Below, piece by piece: positions 8,842-17,024 of a stretch of DNA of 41,191 nt (the stretch's first letter is position 1; the number at the start of each line of letters is the position of its first letter). The stretch spans positions 1 to 41,191 of the forward strand of contig JBCDJJ010000026.1 in NCBI GenBank assembly GCA_038747915.1, given 5' to 3'. The notes beneath the pieces are model-generated. The model saw only the letters and a program-made list of their open reading frames with translations, had not been told where the DNA came from and did not search any database. Position numbers and translations under genes: made by a program. The DNA is from JBCDAP01 sp038747915. Lineage in GTDB: Bacteria; Planctomycetota; Phycisphaerae; Phycisphaerales; UBA1924.

Positions 8842-9876
8842 ATGCCGACCGTCGAACTCGATCCATCCATCGCCCCTGTTGAAGTCGAGGGCTTTCGCTT
8901 CCCGCTCGGTGTGTACCCGATCGAGCCGCTGACGCCAACGCCCGGCTACGTCGAGGAGTTCGAGCAGGCCGACGGTGGGCCGACGTTTTGGACCGACGAT
9001 GGGCCCGCAGGCGACGACTGGGAAGAGTGGCCCGACCGGTTTATGTACGACATCGTGCTGTCGGCCGATCGGATGCCGACGCTCATGCGGGCTTTCCTGT
9101 CGCTGCTCCCGGCGCACGTGTATCCGATCCTCGATGTGCTCGGCAACGATGCCTACCGCGAGGTCGACCCGTACATCGCGTACGAGCCTGTGGGCGTCGA
9201 TCGAGTGTTCGATGCGCTGCGGAGCTTCGGGCCTTGGCTCTACGAGGACGGGCTGGTGGGCTTCGGCGCCATGAGCCTCGAGCCGTTCTGCTACGCCTTC
9301 GTCGACGAGCACAAGATTCTGACCGTGCGGGTCGAACCCGAACTCAAAGAACGCGCCGAGCGCGCGCTCGGCGCGTTCGGGCTGACCGCAGTCGGAGAGA
9401 TCCGCGGCGCCGACGCCGCCGCCCACGAGCACCGCGGCGTGCTGGTGCACCCGAGCGACACGCAGCCGAACGTGATGACCGCCGAGGAGATCGTCGACCG
9501 GCTGAGACGTCATTGGAACCTGCAACTCAATATCGATCGCACCACGAATCTCGACGACGACGGAACGGACCTCGGCCGGACCTATTGGCGCGGGCTCATC
9601 CGGTGTATCGAGGACGAGGACGGGCCGGAGCTCTTCGCGGAGGTGGTGCTGATCGCGCTGTCGCTCGACGAGGCCGTGTCGATCGCCGGGGAAGCCACGA
9701 TGAAGGACGCAGGGCGCGGGCGAGGCGTGTTCCAGGTCGAGCCGCTCAGCTTCGATCGCTTGACGCCCGAGGGGTGTGCCGAGGTGCTCGGTGAAGACCC
9801 CCCTCGCTCCGGCGCAGAGTCGAAGGTGCTGCGCCTACGCTGGCTCGGTCAGGATGAGCCGTCGTCGGCATCCTGA
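8842..9876 (+). CDS. Conserved-looking protein of unknown function
   Basis: This 344-residue soluble, acidic protein has no signal peptide or membrane segment and no motif that I recognise. Codon use and GC match neighbouring genes, and the third-position bias supports real coding. Visible features are an N-terminal Pro- and acid-rich region, a central stretch around FMYDIVLSADRMPTLM and LLPAHVYPILDVLGNDAY, and a C-terminal segment with RTYWRGLIRCIEDEDGPE that alternates charged and hydrophobic residues like a beta-rich domain. The start is the ATG at 8842; no strong ribosome site is seen. The 3' end overlaps the 3' end of the convergent rsbW-like gene by 28 bases. No function is proposed. 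Confidence 0.75.
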   Translation: MPTVELDPSIAPVEVEGFRFPLGVYPIEPLTPTPGYVEEFEQADGGPTFWTDDGPAGDDWEEWPDRFMYDIVLSADRMPTLMRAFLSLLPAHVYPILDVLGNDAYREVDPYIAYEPVGVDRVFDALRSFGPWLYEDGLVGFGAMSLEPFCYAFVDEHKILTVRVEPELKERAERALGAFGLTAVGEIRGADAAAHEHRGVLVHPSDTQPNVMTAEEIVDRLRRHWNLQLNIDRTTNLDDDGTDLGRTYWRGLIRCIEDEDGPELFAEVVLIALSLDEAVSIAGEATMKDAGRGRGVFQVEPLSFDRLTPEGCAEVLGEDPPRSGAESKVLRLRWLGQDEPSSAS

Positions 9877-10292
9877 GGGCGTGTGTAGACCATCAACAGG
9901 CGGCGACCGCCATCTTCATACTGAACGGTTGTCATGTAGGCGCGCATGAGCATCACACCGCGGCCGTGTGGCCGCTCGATGAACTCGGGTGCCGTGGGGT
10001 CGGGGAGCGAGTCGGGGTCGAAGCCCGGGCCCTCGTCCTGGACCGAGAGGCGGATGCGTTTTTCGTCGACCGACCAGTCCATGCGGACGACTTTGGAGGG
10101 GTCGTCGCGGTGGCCGTGCTTGATGGCGTTCGCGAGCGCCTCCTCGATGGCTAAGCGCACCGCAAACTGCGAAGCCTCGGGGTACTCGCGTCGGCGGGCT
10201 GCATCGAGCACAGGCGCCTGTGCTGCTGGGATGCCCGCTCGGTCGCTGAGCGTCACCGTGCCGCTTTGCATCGCATCGGCTCCAACACCCAT
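9849..10292 (-). CDS. rsbW: RsbW-like anti-sigma factor / serine-protein kinase
   Basis: This 147-residue GHKL-type ATPase is of the HATPase_c_2 (RsbW/SpoIIAB) class. The N box is IEEALANAIKHG (about 49-60), the G1 box DEGPGFDP (about 86-93), and the G2 box PHGRGVMLM. In this family the kinase binds either a sigma factor or its antagonist RsbV and inactivates RsbV by phosphorylating a serine. It starts 10 bases after the rsbV-like stop on the same strand, so the two form an operon. An in-frame Met seven codons downstream is an alternative start. No sigma factor gene is in the window, so the target is unknown. Its tail overlaps the convergent unknown gene by 28 bases. Confidence 0.88.
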   Translation of the reverse strand: MGVGADAMQSGTVTLSDRAGIPAAQAPVLDAARRREYPEASQFAVRLAIEEALANAIKHGHRDDPSKVVRMDWSVDEKRIRLSVQDEGPGFDPDSLPDPTAPEFIERPHGRGVMLMRAYMTTVQYEDGGRRLLMVYTRPQDADDGSS

Positions 10293-10302
10293 CGTTGTGA
10301 GC

Positions 10303-10662
10303 TTACGCGAGACTGGCGAACGCCGCGTCGTCGCTCTCGTGGATCTCGAAGAGCGTATCGAGCTTGGTGATCGCGAAGACTTCCATGATCTGAGGATCGA
10401 TCTCGGCGAGCCGCAGCTGACCGGATCGAGCCCGGACCTTGTTATGCACCGTGATCAGCGTGCCAAGGGCTGCGGACGACAGATGCTCGACGTTGCGGAA
10501 GTTGAGAACGATTCTCGGCTGCTCCCGGTCGGCAACGATCGAGAGCAGCTCATCACCGATGCGCTGGATGTTGCTCTCCTCGAGAATGTTGCGATCGATG
10601 AACTCCACACGGACAGCGCCGCTCTGCTCATCAATACGCAGCCTCGAATCTCCTTCGCTCAT
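10303..10662 (-). CDS. rsbV: RsbV-like anti-sigma factor antagonist (STAS domain)
   Basis: This 119-residue single STAS domain has the phosphorylation-site segment HLSSAALGTLI, with the likely phospho-serine at residue 62 or 63. Family role: unphosphorylated RsbV captures the RsbW-type kinase and frees a sigma factor; phosphorylated RsbV cannot. It is the first gene of a two-gene unit with the RsbW-like kinase. It begins at the ATG at 10662 with a purine-rich GGGAG upstream. A palindrome at 10689-10704 lies between it and the end of the secretin gene. The phosphatase that would reset it is not adjacent; the PP2C-like protein at 2837-3481 is the only candidate in view. Confidence 0.9.
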   Translation of the reverse strand: MSEGDSRLRIDEQSGAVRVEFIDRNILEESNIQRIGDELLSIVADREQPRIVLNFRNVEHLSSAALGTLITVHNKVRARSGQLRLAEIDPQIMEVFAITKLDTLFEIHESDDAAFASLA

Positions 10663-10688
10663 GATGCGTCCGCTCCCGTGTCATGGCA

Positions 10689-10704
10689 CCGCCCGTCCGG
10701 GCGG
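10689..10704. repeat. GC-rich perfect palindrome between secretin and rsbV genes
   Basis: CCGCCCGTCCGGGCGG pairs as a 7-bp stem around a 2-base loop. It lies in the 97-base gap downstream of the secretin gene and just upstream of rsbV on the minus strand. No T run follows, so it is not a classical intrinsic terminator. It may be a pause or processing site. Confidence 0.45.
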
Positions 10705-10759
10705 CAGATGTGGGAACGATAGCCGAATCTGTCGGTTGGGTCCCGCACAGGCGTGGTGC

Positions 10760-13700
10760 TCACTCGAGGAGGCTGGCTTCGAACTGGTCCATCAACCCTG
10801 GGAAGTTCTTTTCTTCCTGCTCGGTCGTGATCAGGACGGTTGGCTTGATCAGCAGGATGATGGTCGTTTCTTCGCTCGCTGAGGCGCGGTTGGAGAACAG
10901 TCGGTTGAGCACCGGGATCTTGCTGAGTACCGGCACGCCCGACTCGACTTCGACCTCCGAGGCCACCCGCTGCCCACCCATGAGCACGGTGCCGCCATCG
11001 GGCACGATGACCGCGGTACGAATCTGCGTGCGCGTCTGCGTCGGCAGCTGGAACTCACCGGTGAACACCGAGGCGTCTCCGCCGACCGTGCCACCGCCGC
11101 CCGCTGCACCACTGAACACACCCGACGACTCGAATGTGGGGGGGGCCGCGACGCCGAAGGCCACCGTGAGGTTGACGTACCGACGATCGGCCGATGCCAC
11201 GCCGCGCAGCAGGAGCGAGAAGCCGGTGTTGACCGTGCCGACCTGCGGCTGGAACGCACCAGCGCTCGCACCGGTCACCGGCGTCAGGCCGGACACGAAG
11301 GTCTCCTCGGTTACGGTCGCGATCCACGCCGAACGGCCGTTGACGAACGTCAGCCTGGGTGCCTGAAGGACGATCGTCCGCTCGTCCTGCTGCGTCGCCT
11401 CGAGCAGGAAGTCGACCTGGATGTCATCAAGGAAGGTGCCGCCTACCGCCAGCGCGGGGCTGAAGTTCACGTCGTTGAAGAGTGTGTTCGCGAAGCCCGA
11501 AAGGCCACTCAGCCGCCCGAGCGCGTTGCCGGCCGATCCTTGCTCCACCGGGATGACACTGAACCCGTCCGGTGCGACGACCGAGTACGTGATCGTGTCA
11601 TCGAAGAGGAACTGGCCGGGGTTGTCCGGGTCCGGCACGTAGCCTGCCACGCTGCCCGTCACGGGCAGAGCGCCGGGGCCGCCGGTCGTCACGCCGAGCG
11701 CATCGGTGATGTTCGAGGGCAAGAAGTCGGTCTCGCCGCCTGTGAAATCTCCGACGCCTGCGAAGTCGGTGACCTGTTGGATCGCCGAGTCAACCTGGTT
11801 GTTGTCGGTGTTGAGGAAGATATCGAGGTCGAAGCCGATGGCCTCGAGGAAGTTCGAGTTGACCTGCAGGAAGCGGGCCTCCACGGAGATCTGCACGCTC
11901 CGCACCTCGCGGAGCAAGTCGAGCAGCCGCTGCACCTCGCGGTGGTTCCGGCTGGTCGTGCGGATCAGCAGCGTGGTGATGTTGAAGATCGTGATGTTGC
12001 CGGATCGGCCGGGGAGGCCCGAGCCGAGCGGGGCCGCCCAGTCGTCGTCGGTACCGACATTGGCAACGATGATGTCGACGAGTTCCTCGGTGTCCTCGAT
12101 GTCTCGCTCGAAGAACTCTTCATCGTCGTCGTCGCCGCCGCCACCGCCGCCGCCGCCGAAGATATTGCCACCTCCGCCGCCACCGGCGCCGCCGCCTCCA
12201 CCTTGGGTTTCAACATCAACTTCCGGGGCATCGACGAAGTCCGGCGGATCGTAGATGAGATCGTCAACGTCGTAGACAACGAGGAAGGTGCGGCGCTTGA
12301 GCAGGCTCTCGGGGCCGATGACAACCACGCCGTCCTGCACCGCGTACGACGCGATATCCTGGAAACCGTCGGTATCAAACACGCCGGTCGCACGGGCGAG
12401 CACACGCTCGAGCACCACGCTGACGGGTTTCTCGCCGAGGTCCAGATCGATCGGGGTGTCGCGCGTCACGCCTAGCTGGCTCTCGAGCGCGTCCCAGTCC
12501 ACATCGATATCAAGACCGGTGAGCTGGCGGACCGCCGCGATGACATCCTCGAGCGGGTTGCCCTGGAACGTGGCCGGGATCGGGCGATCGGGGTTCTCGA
12601 GCTGAGCGATCGTCCGCCGATCAACCTCGCTCTCGGTGAACGACTGCCGACCGAATCGCTCGAGTGTGATCTGCGGCCACGTCTCGGGGTACTCGATGAG
12701 CGACTGGGTGAGCACGTACCGCTGGGGGAACTCGATGCTGAACTCCAGGTCGTGCGAGATGCGCCGCTCGCGTGCCACCTCGCGCTGGGTACGCAGGATC
12801 ACTTGCTCTTGGAGTACGTCGCGTGCAAGCAAAGCGGCCGGGTTGTTCGGATCGATGAAGAGGAGTTCTTCGGTCGCGCGGAGGGCCTCCTCGTACCGCA
12901 GCTCCTGCTGGAGCGAGCGAATCTGCACGTAGTACTCGTCGATCTGGCGGATGAGCTCGGCTTCACGCTGCGCGGCCTCACGCTCCTGCTCGACAGCGAT
13001 CGACTCGGCAATCGACTCTTGCACCTGTTCAGCGATCAGGATCGCGGCCTCATCGATCCGCGTCCGCTGGGCATCGATCAGTTCCTGCGTCGCCTCGTAC
13101 TCGCCCTCGGCGAGCAGGTCGAGACTCAACGCCCGCCGCCACCGAAGCGATGCACGACGGTTCAGATCCAACGCCGTATCGGTGTCCTGGGCCTCGAGCG
13201 CCGCCTCGGCCTGATCGATCAGGTTCTGCGTTTCCAGCTCGGCCTGCTGCTTCAGCACCTGGCGCTCGTTGAGCACCTCGATGGTCGAGTCCTCGACAGC
13301 GGCACCGATCGCGATCTCCGCCTCGCGAAGCCGCTGATCCGCGAGCGTGAGCTGATCGATCGGGAGATCGCGGCGGTAGATCGTCGTGACCTCGGTGTAC
13401 AGTCGGATCGCTTCGGCGAACTCGCCGCGCTCGAAGGCAATGTTCGCCTCGTTGAAGAGCCGCTCGGCCTCTAGCCGACGGGCATCATTGAACGGGTCGC
13501 TCTGCGGCTCGGGCGCGGGCGCTTGCTCGGCCGGCTCACTCCCCCCGTTCTGAGCTGCACCCGCCTGCGCCACAGCCGACGCGATGGGTTGCCCCGCCCC
13601 CGCTGCACGGAGCACACCGAGCGGCACATACTCGGACTGGAAGGCGGCGCCGTGCTCCTTCTCAAGTGTCACGATCCGCGCGGTGTACTCGTCGACGGTC

Positions 13701-14239
13701 GCCTCTTGGGCGCTCGTCAGGCGGACGCCGGTCCGCTGCACGCTGTCGAGGCCAGCCTTCACCGCTGGATAGTTCCCGCGGTCGTAGTCGGTCACGACCT
13801 GCGCGAGGGCCGGTGCGATTGTGCCGCGGAGCTCGTCGCGCATCACCGCGGCCCGGTCGAGCAGGTCCGAAGCCGCGATGAGCTGCTCGGGTGTGGCTTC
13901 ACGCAGACGGCGGACGGTCGTGGCATGCTTCTCGGCAAGCCGAAGGTCGCCCTGCTCCAGGGCGAGCGTCGCTCGCTGGAGCGCCACCTCGCCGCGTGAG
14001 GCGCCGCTCGTGCGTCGGGTGGCCTCGGTGAGCAGATCGGCGAAGCGGTCTCTGTCGGCCTCGGGGACGCCCGCCCGGCGCGCATCCATCAGCAACTGCC
14101 GGGCAGCCACAAACTTGCCATCGTCGAGCAGCGTCGCAGCCTGCTCAACCGCGGACGACTCGGCCGGTACACACGGGGCCGGCAGTACGGCGGCGAGCAT
14201 CAGCAGGGCGAGGATCGGCCAGCGGGCGATCTGTGACAT
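10760..14239 (-). CDS. Secretin-domain outer-membrane protein with long helical/TPR-like N-terminal region
   Basis: This 1159-residue exported protein has a signal peptide (about 1-26) and GGAGA five bases before the ATG. Residues about 30-500 are helix-rich with TPR-like repeats and a Gln/Glu/Arg-rich coiled-coil stretch. An STN/N0-like segment lies near 545-640, then a ring-building domain (TTLLIRTTSRNHREVQRLLD), then the secretin barrel domain from VQISVEARFLQV. The C-terminal signature is GVPVLSKIPVLNRLF and the last 30 residues resemble an outer-membrane anchor. Secretins are multimeric gates for type II/III secretion, type IV pili or phage. None of the partner genes (ATPase, pseudopilins) is nearby, so the system is unknown. 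A Gly-rich then Asp/Glu-rich tract (about 680-725) interrupts the periplasmic part. It is divergent from priA. Confidence 0.9.
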   Translation of the reverse strand: MSQIARWPILALLMLAAVLPAPCVPAESSAVEQAATLLDDGKFVAARQLLMDARRAGVPEADRDRFADLLTEATRRTSGASRGEVALQRATLALEQGDLRLAEKHATTVRRLREATPEQLIAASDLLDRAAVMRDELRGTIAPALAQVVTDYDRGNYPAVKAGLDSVQRTGVRLTSAQEATVDEYTARIVTLEKEHGAAFQSEYVPLGVLRAAGAGQPIASAVAQAGAAQNGGSEPAEQAPAPEPQSDPFNDARRLEAERLFNEANIAFERGEFAEAIRLYTEVTTIYRRDLPIDQLTLADQRLREAEIAIGAAVEDSTIEVLNERQVLKQQAELETQNLIDQAEAALEAQDTDTALDLNRRASLRWRRALSLDLLAEGEYEATQELIDAQRTRIDEAAILIAEQVQESIAESIAVEQEREAAQREAELIRQIDEYYVQIRSLQQELRYEEALRATEELLFIDPNNPAALLARDVLQEQVILRTQREVARERRISHDLEFSIEFPQRYVLTQSLIEYPETWPQITLERFGRQSFTESEVDRRTIAQLENPDRPIPATFQGNPLEDVIAAVRQLTGLDIDVDWDALESQLGVTRDTPIDLDLGEKPVSVVLERVLARATGVFDTDGFQDIASYAVQDGVVVIGPESLLKRRTFLVVYDVDDLIYDPPDFVDAPEVDVETQGGGGGAGGGGGGNIFGGGGGGGGDDDDEEFFERDIEDTEELVDIIVANVGTDDDWAAPLGSGLPGRSGNITIFNITTLLIRTTSRNHREVQRLLDLLREVRSVQISVEARFLQVNSNFLEAIGFDLDIFLNTDNNQVDSAIQQVTDFAGVGDFTGGETDFLPSNITDALGVTTGGPGALPVTGSVAGYVPDPDNPGQFLFDDTITYSVVAPDGFSVIPVEQGSAGNALGRLSGLSGFANTLFNDVNFSPALAVGGTFLDDIQVDFLLEATQQDERTIVLQAPRLTFVNGRSAWIATVTEETFVSGLTPVTGASAGAFQPQVGTVNTGFSLLLRGVASADRRYVNLTVAFGVAAPPTFESSGVFSGAAGGGGTVGGDASVFTGEFQLPTQTRTQIRTAVIVPDGGTVLMGGQRVASEVEVESGVPVLSKIPVLNRLFSNRASASEETTIILLIKPTVLITTEQEEKNFPGLMDQFEASLLE

Positions 14240-14449
14240 CGTCGTCTCCGTGGCGCCCGACGGTCGTCCGGGCGATGGGTCTGTGGTCGAAGCGCACTCC
14301 CCCGCACCGGGGTTGAGGCGGTGATCAAGAAGTGAGCACTTACTCTACTGACCATCTGCGCCGCACCGCAACCGATAGATCCGCGGTCTGAAGGCCGAAA
14401 TTGGCGCTGGAGCGATGGGTCCAGTCCGCACACCACGTAGGCTGCGTAT

Positions 14450-16810
14450 GTGCCCCCAACCCTGTTCTCCGACCCCGTTTCCGAGCGTGTCGGGTACGCC
14501 TCGGTCGTGCCCGAGCGGAGCCTGGATGCTCCGGATGGCCTCACGTACGCCATCCCCAGAGCACTCGACGGCCTGCGCGTGGGCGAACGCGTCACCGTGC
14601 CGCTCGGCCGGGGTGATCGCCGTACCGCGGGTGTCGTGATCGAGGTCAAGCCGGAGCCCCCGCACGGTGTTCCGTCTGACCGAATCAAGTCCGTCGTCGA
14701 TCGCACCGGGGTGGCCCTGCCCGCCTCGCTCGTCGAGCTCGCGCGATGGACCGCGTCGTACTACTGCTGCCCGCTCGGGATGACGATCGCCTCGATGCTG
14801 CCCGCCGCCGTGAAGTCGCGTGTGGGGCAGGCCCGGCGGGTCGTGCTCGAGCGGACCGGCGCCGAGCCTGTTGGTCAACTCCCGCCCGCGACCGCATCGG
14901 CGTGGGACGCGGTGCAGCAACTGCCCGGTACGCGTTTTCCTGCGGAAGCCAAGCCACTCGCAGCGGCGCTCGGGCTGCGATCCGTGGCGCCGCTCAACAG
15001 GCTCGTGAAGAGTGGCCTGCTGCGCGAGCGAGTGGTCGATGTCGTGCGCACACGCACCGACGCTCAGATGACCGGGTCGGAGGTCGATCCGCGGCCGACC
15101 CCGACGCCGGATCAATCTCAGGCGATCGAGACGATCACCGCCGCACTCGGCACGGCTCGCTCGTTCCTGGTGTTCGGCGTGACCGGCTCGGGCAAGACGG
15201 AGGTGTACCTGACCGTGATCGAGCGTGCGATCGCGCGCGGCGCCTGCGCGATCGTCCTCGTGCCGGAGATCGCGCTCACGCCCCAGACGGTGTCGCGGTT
15301 CGCAGCTCGCTTCCCGCCGAGCGCGGACGGATCGAGCCCGCTCGCGGTGCTGCACTCTGGGATCACCGCGTCACACCGGCACGACGCGTGGCGACGTGTG
15401 GCAGCGGGGGAGGCGCGCATCGTTGTCGGGGCGCGATCGGCCATCTTCGCCCCGTTCTCGGCCGACGCTCGTCTCCCCGCTCCGCTCGGGGTCATCGTTG
15501 TCGATGAGGAGCACGACGGCTCGTACAAACAGGACCAAGCCCCGCGGTACCACGCACGCGACGTGGCGCTCAAACGCGCCGCGCTCGAGCGCTGCCCGGT
15601 CGTGCTCGGTTCGGCGACCCCATCCCTTGAGTCCTGGCGGCACGCGATCGAGCCGGGCGGTCGGCACACGCTGATCGAGTTGCCGGCGCGTGTCGCGGGC
15701 GGCCGCATGCCGCCGATCCGCATCGTCGACCGCGTGGCCGAGGAGCGGCAGGCGCGACAGGCGGGTTCGGCCCGGCCTGGGGAGATCGGGCCGACGCTCG
15801 ACGCGGCACTTGCCGAGACGTTGAGCGCGGGCGAACAGGCGATCCTGTTGCTCAACCGCCGCGGGTACGCCTCGCACATCCACTGTGCGCGCGGGTGCGG
15901 GTATCGAGCGCGGTGCGCGCACTGCGATGTCGCCCTCGTGCTGCACCGCGGGCGGAGCGGCCCGGGCGGTGTGCCGCCGGTGATGCGGTGCCACCACTGC
16001 CTCGCCGAGACGCGTCCACCAAGCGTGTGCCCGGACTGCGGCGGTGCGCTCGTGCGGTTGAGCGCAGGCACGCAGCAGGTGGAGGATCAGCTCGCCGAGC
16101 GTTTCCCCGCGCTCGAGCCGGGACGCACGCTGCTCCGTCTCGATGCCGACACCATGCGGCGTGCGCCGGACTACTTCGCAGCGCTCGAGCGTTTCCGTCG
16201 CGGCGAGGCGCGCGTTCTGCTTGGCACGCAGATGCTCGCGAAGGGGCTCGATTTCCCCGACGTCACGCTGATCGGCGTGATCAACGCCGACACCGCGTTG
16301 CACGTGCCCGACTTCCGCGCGGGCGAGCGGACTTTTCAGCTCATCGCTCAGGTGGCAGGTCGGGCCGGGCGCTCCGCCCGCTCGGCCGAGCGATCGCGCG
16401 TGATCGTGCAGAGCTTCGATCCATCGCACCCGGCGCTGCTCGCCGCGGCGCGGCTCGATGCTCGTGGCTTCGCCGAGGCCGAGCTCGAGTCACGCACCCG
16501 ATTCCGGCTCCCCCCGTGCGGGCGGCTCGCGCGTGTGGTCTTCCGGGACCCACACCCGACGCAGGCTGAGGACGCCGCGAACGGTCTGGCCGCGGCGCTG
16601 GCGTCGTGTGAGCCGATCGCTGGTCTGCACGTGCGCGGCCCGATGCCGTGCCCTGTGTCCCGCATCGCGGATCACTTCCGCGTCGAGGTCCAGCTCTCTT
16701 CAGCGACCCCCGGGCCGATTCAGACCGCCTTGGCGCGACTCCGTGAGCAGGGCCACCTCAAGCTTGGGGCGCGATGCACCGTCGACGTCGATCCAATTAC
16801 CCTGGCATGA
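14450..16810 (+). CDS. priA: Primosomal replication helicase PriA
   Basis: This 786-residue superfamily 2 helicase restarts collapsed replication forks by unwinding the lagging arm and loading the replicative helicase. Visible features are a DNA-binding N-terminal domain (about 1-190), Walker A VTGSGKTEVYL (about 243-253), Walker B DEEHDGSYKQ (about 351-360) and LGSATPSLES. A zinc-binding cluster of paired cysteines follows (CARGCGYRARCAHC, CHHCL, CPDCGG; about 480-530), then helicase motifs V and VI (GTQMLAKGLDFP, QVAGRAGRS). The likely start is GTG at 14450; an ATG two bases upstream is out of frame. The 210-base gap to the divergent secretin gene holds an imperfect GC-rich inverted repeat near 14256-14276 and no other clear signal. 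Confidence 0.96.
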   Translation: MPPTLFSDPVSERVGYASVVPERSLDAPDGLTYAIPRALDGLRVGERVTVPLGRGDRRTAGVVIEVKPEPPHGVPSDRIKSVVDRTGVALPASLVELARWTASYYCCPLGMTIASMLPAAVKSRVGQARRVVLERTGAEPVGQLPPATASAWDAVQQLPGTRFPAEAKPLAAALGLRSVAPLNRLVKSGLLRERVVDVVRTRTDAQMTGSEVDPRPTPTPDQSQAIETITAALGTARSFLVFGVTGSGKTEVYLTVIERAIARGACAIVLVPEIALTPQTVSRFAARFPPSADGSSPLAVLHSGITASHRHDAWRRVAAGEARIVVGARSAIFAPFSADARLPAPLGVIVVDEEHDGSYKQDQAPRYHARDVALKRAALERCPVVLGSATPSLESWRHAIEPGGRHTLIELPARVAGGRMPPIRIVDRVAEERQARQAGSARPGEIGPTLDAALAETLSAGEQAILLLNRRGYASHIHCARGCGYRARCAHCDVALVLHRGRSGPGGVPPVMRCHHCLAETRPPSVCPDCGGALVRLSAGTQQVEDQLAERFPALEPGRTLLRLDADTMRRAPDYFAALERFRRGEARVLLGTQMLAKGLDFPDVTLIGVINADTALHVPDFRAGERTFQLIAQVAGRAGRSARSAERSRVIVQSFDPSHPALLAAARLDARGFAEAELESRTRFRLPPCGRLARVVFRDPHPTQAEDAANGLAAALASCEPIAGLHVRGPMPCPVSRIADHFRVEVQLSSATPGPIQTALARLREQGHLKLGARCTVDVDPITLA

Positions 16811-17024
16811 ATGGGGCCGATGGACCACATATTTTTCCTGAAAACCCTATCAAAATCCTATCGCATGAAGCCTTCGATGTCTTGCATATGAATCTTCGTT
16901 GAAGTGATGGGATATAAATGCGGGCTTGCCCCCGCGGACGGGCGGCCTAGTGCAACGGACTGCGAGCGATCTGCTGGGTGCTTCGCCCGCGTGAGCCCGC
17001 GAGAGAGAACAGGAAAGCCATCCA
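16811..17024 (+). promoter_or_regulatory. AT-rich intergenic region, probable promoter of the M32 gene
   Basis: This 214-base gap is much richer in A/T than the flanking genes, especially 16828-16920. TTGCAT at 16882 and TATAAA at 16913 resemble promoter hexamers, but their 25-base spacing is too wide for a normal sigma-70 pair. I cannot name a specific promoter. No gene is seen in the gap. Confidence 0.3.

Noticed and set aside
10689..10704. Intrinsic terminator after the secretin gene
   Set aside because: The stem is good but no T run follows on either strand, so I list it only as a palindrome.
12120..12215. GCC/CCG-rich tandem stretch as a CRISPR or DNA repeat
   Set aside because: It is simply the codons of the Gly- and Asp-rich tract in the secretin, with no repeat-spacer structure.
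16882..16918. Sigma-70 promoter TTGCAT...TATAAA
   Set aside because: The 25-base spacing is too long for a standard promoter; kept only as a general AT-rich promoter region.
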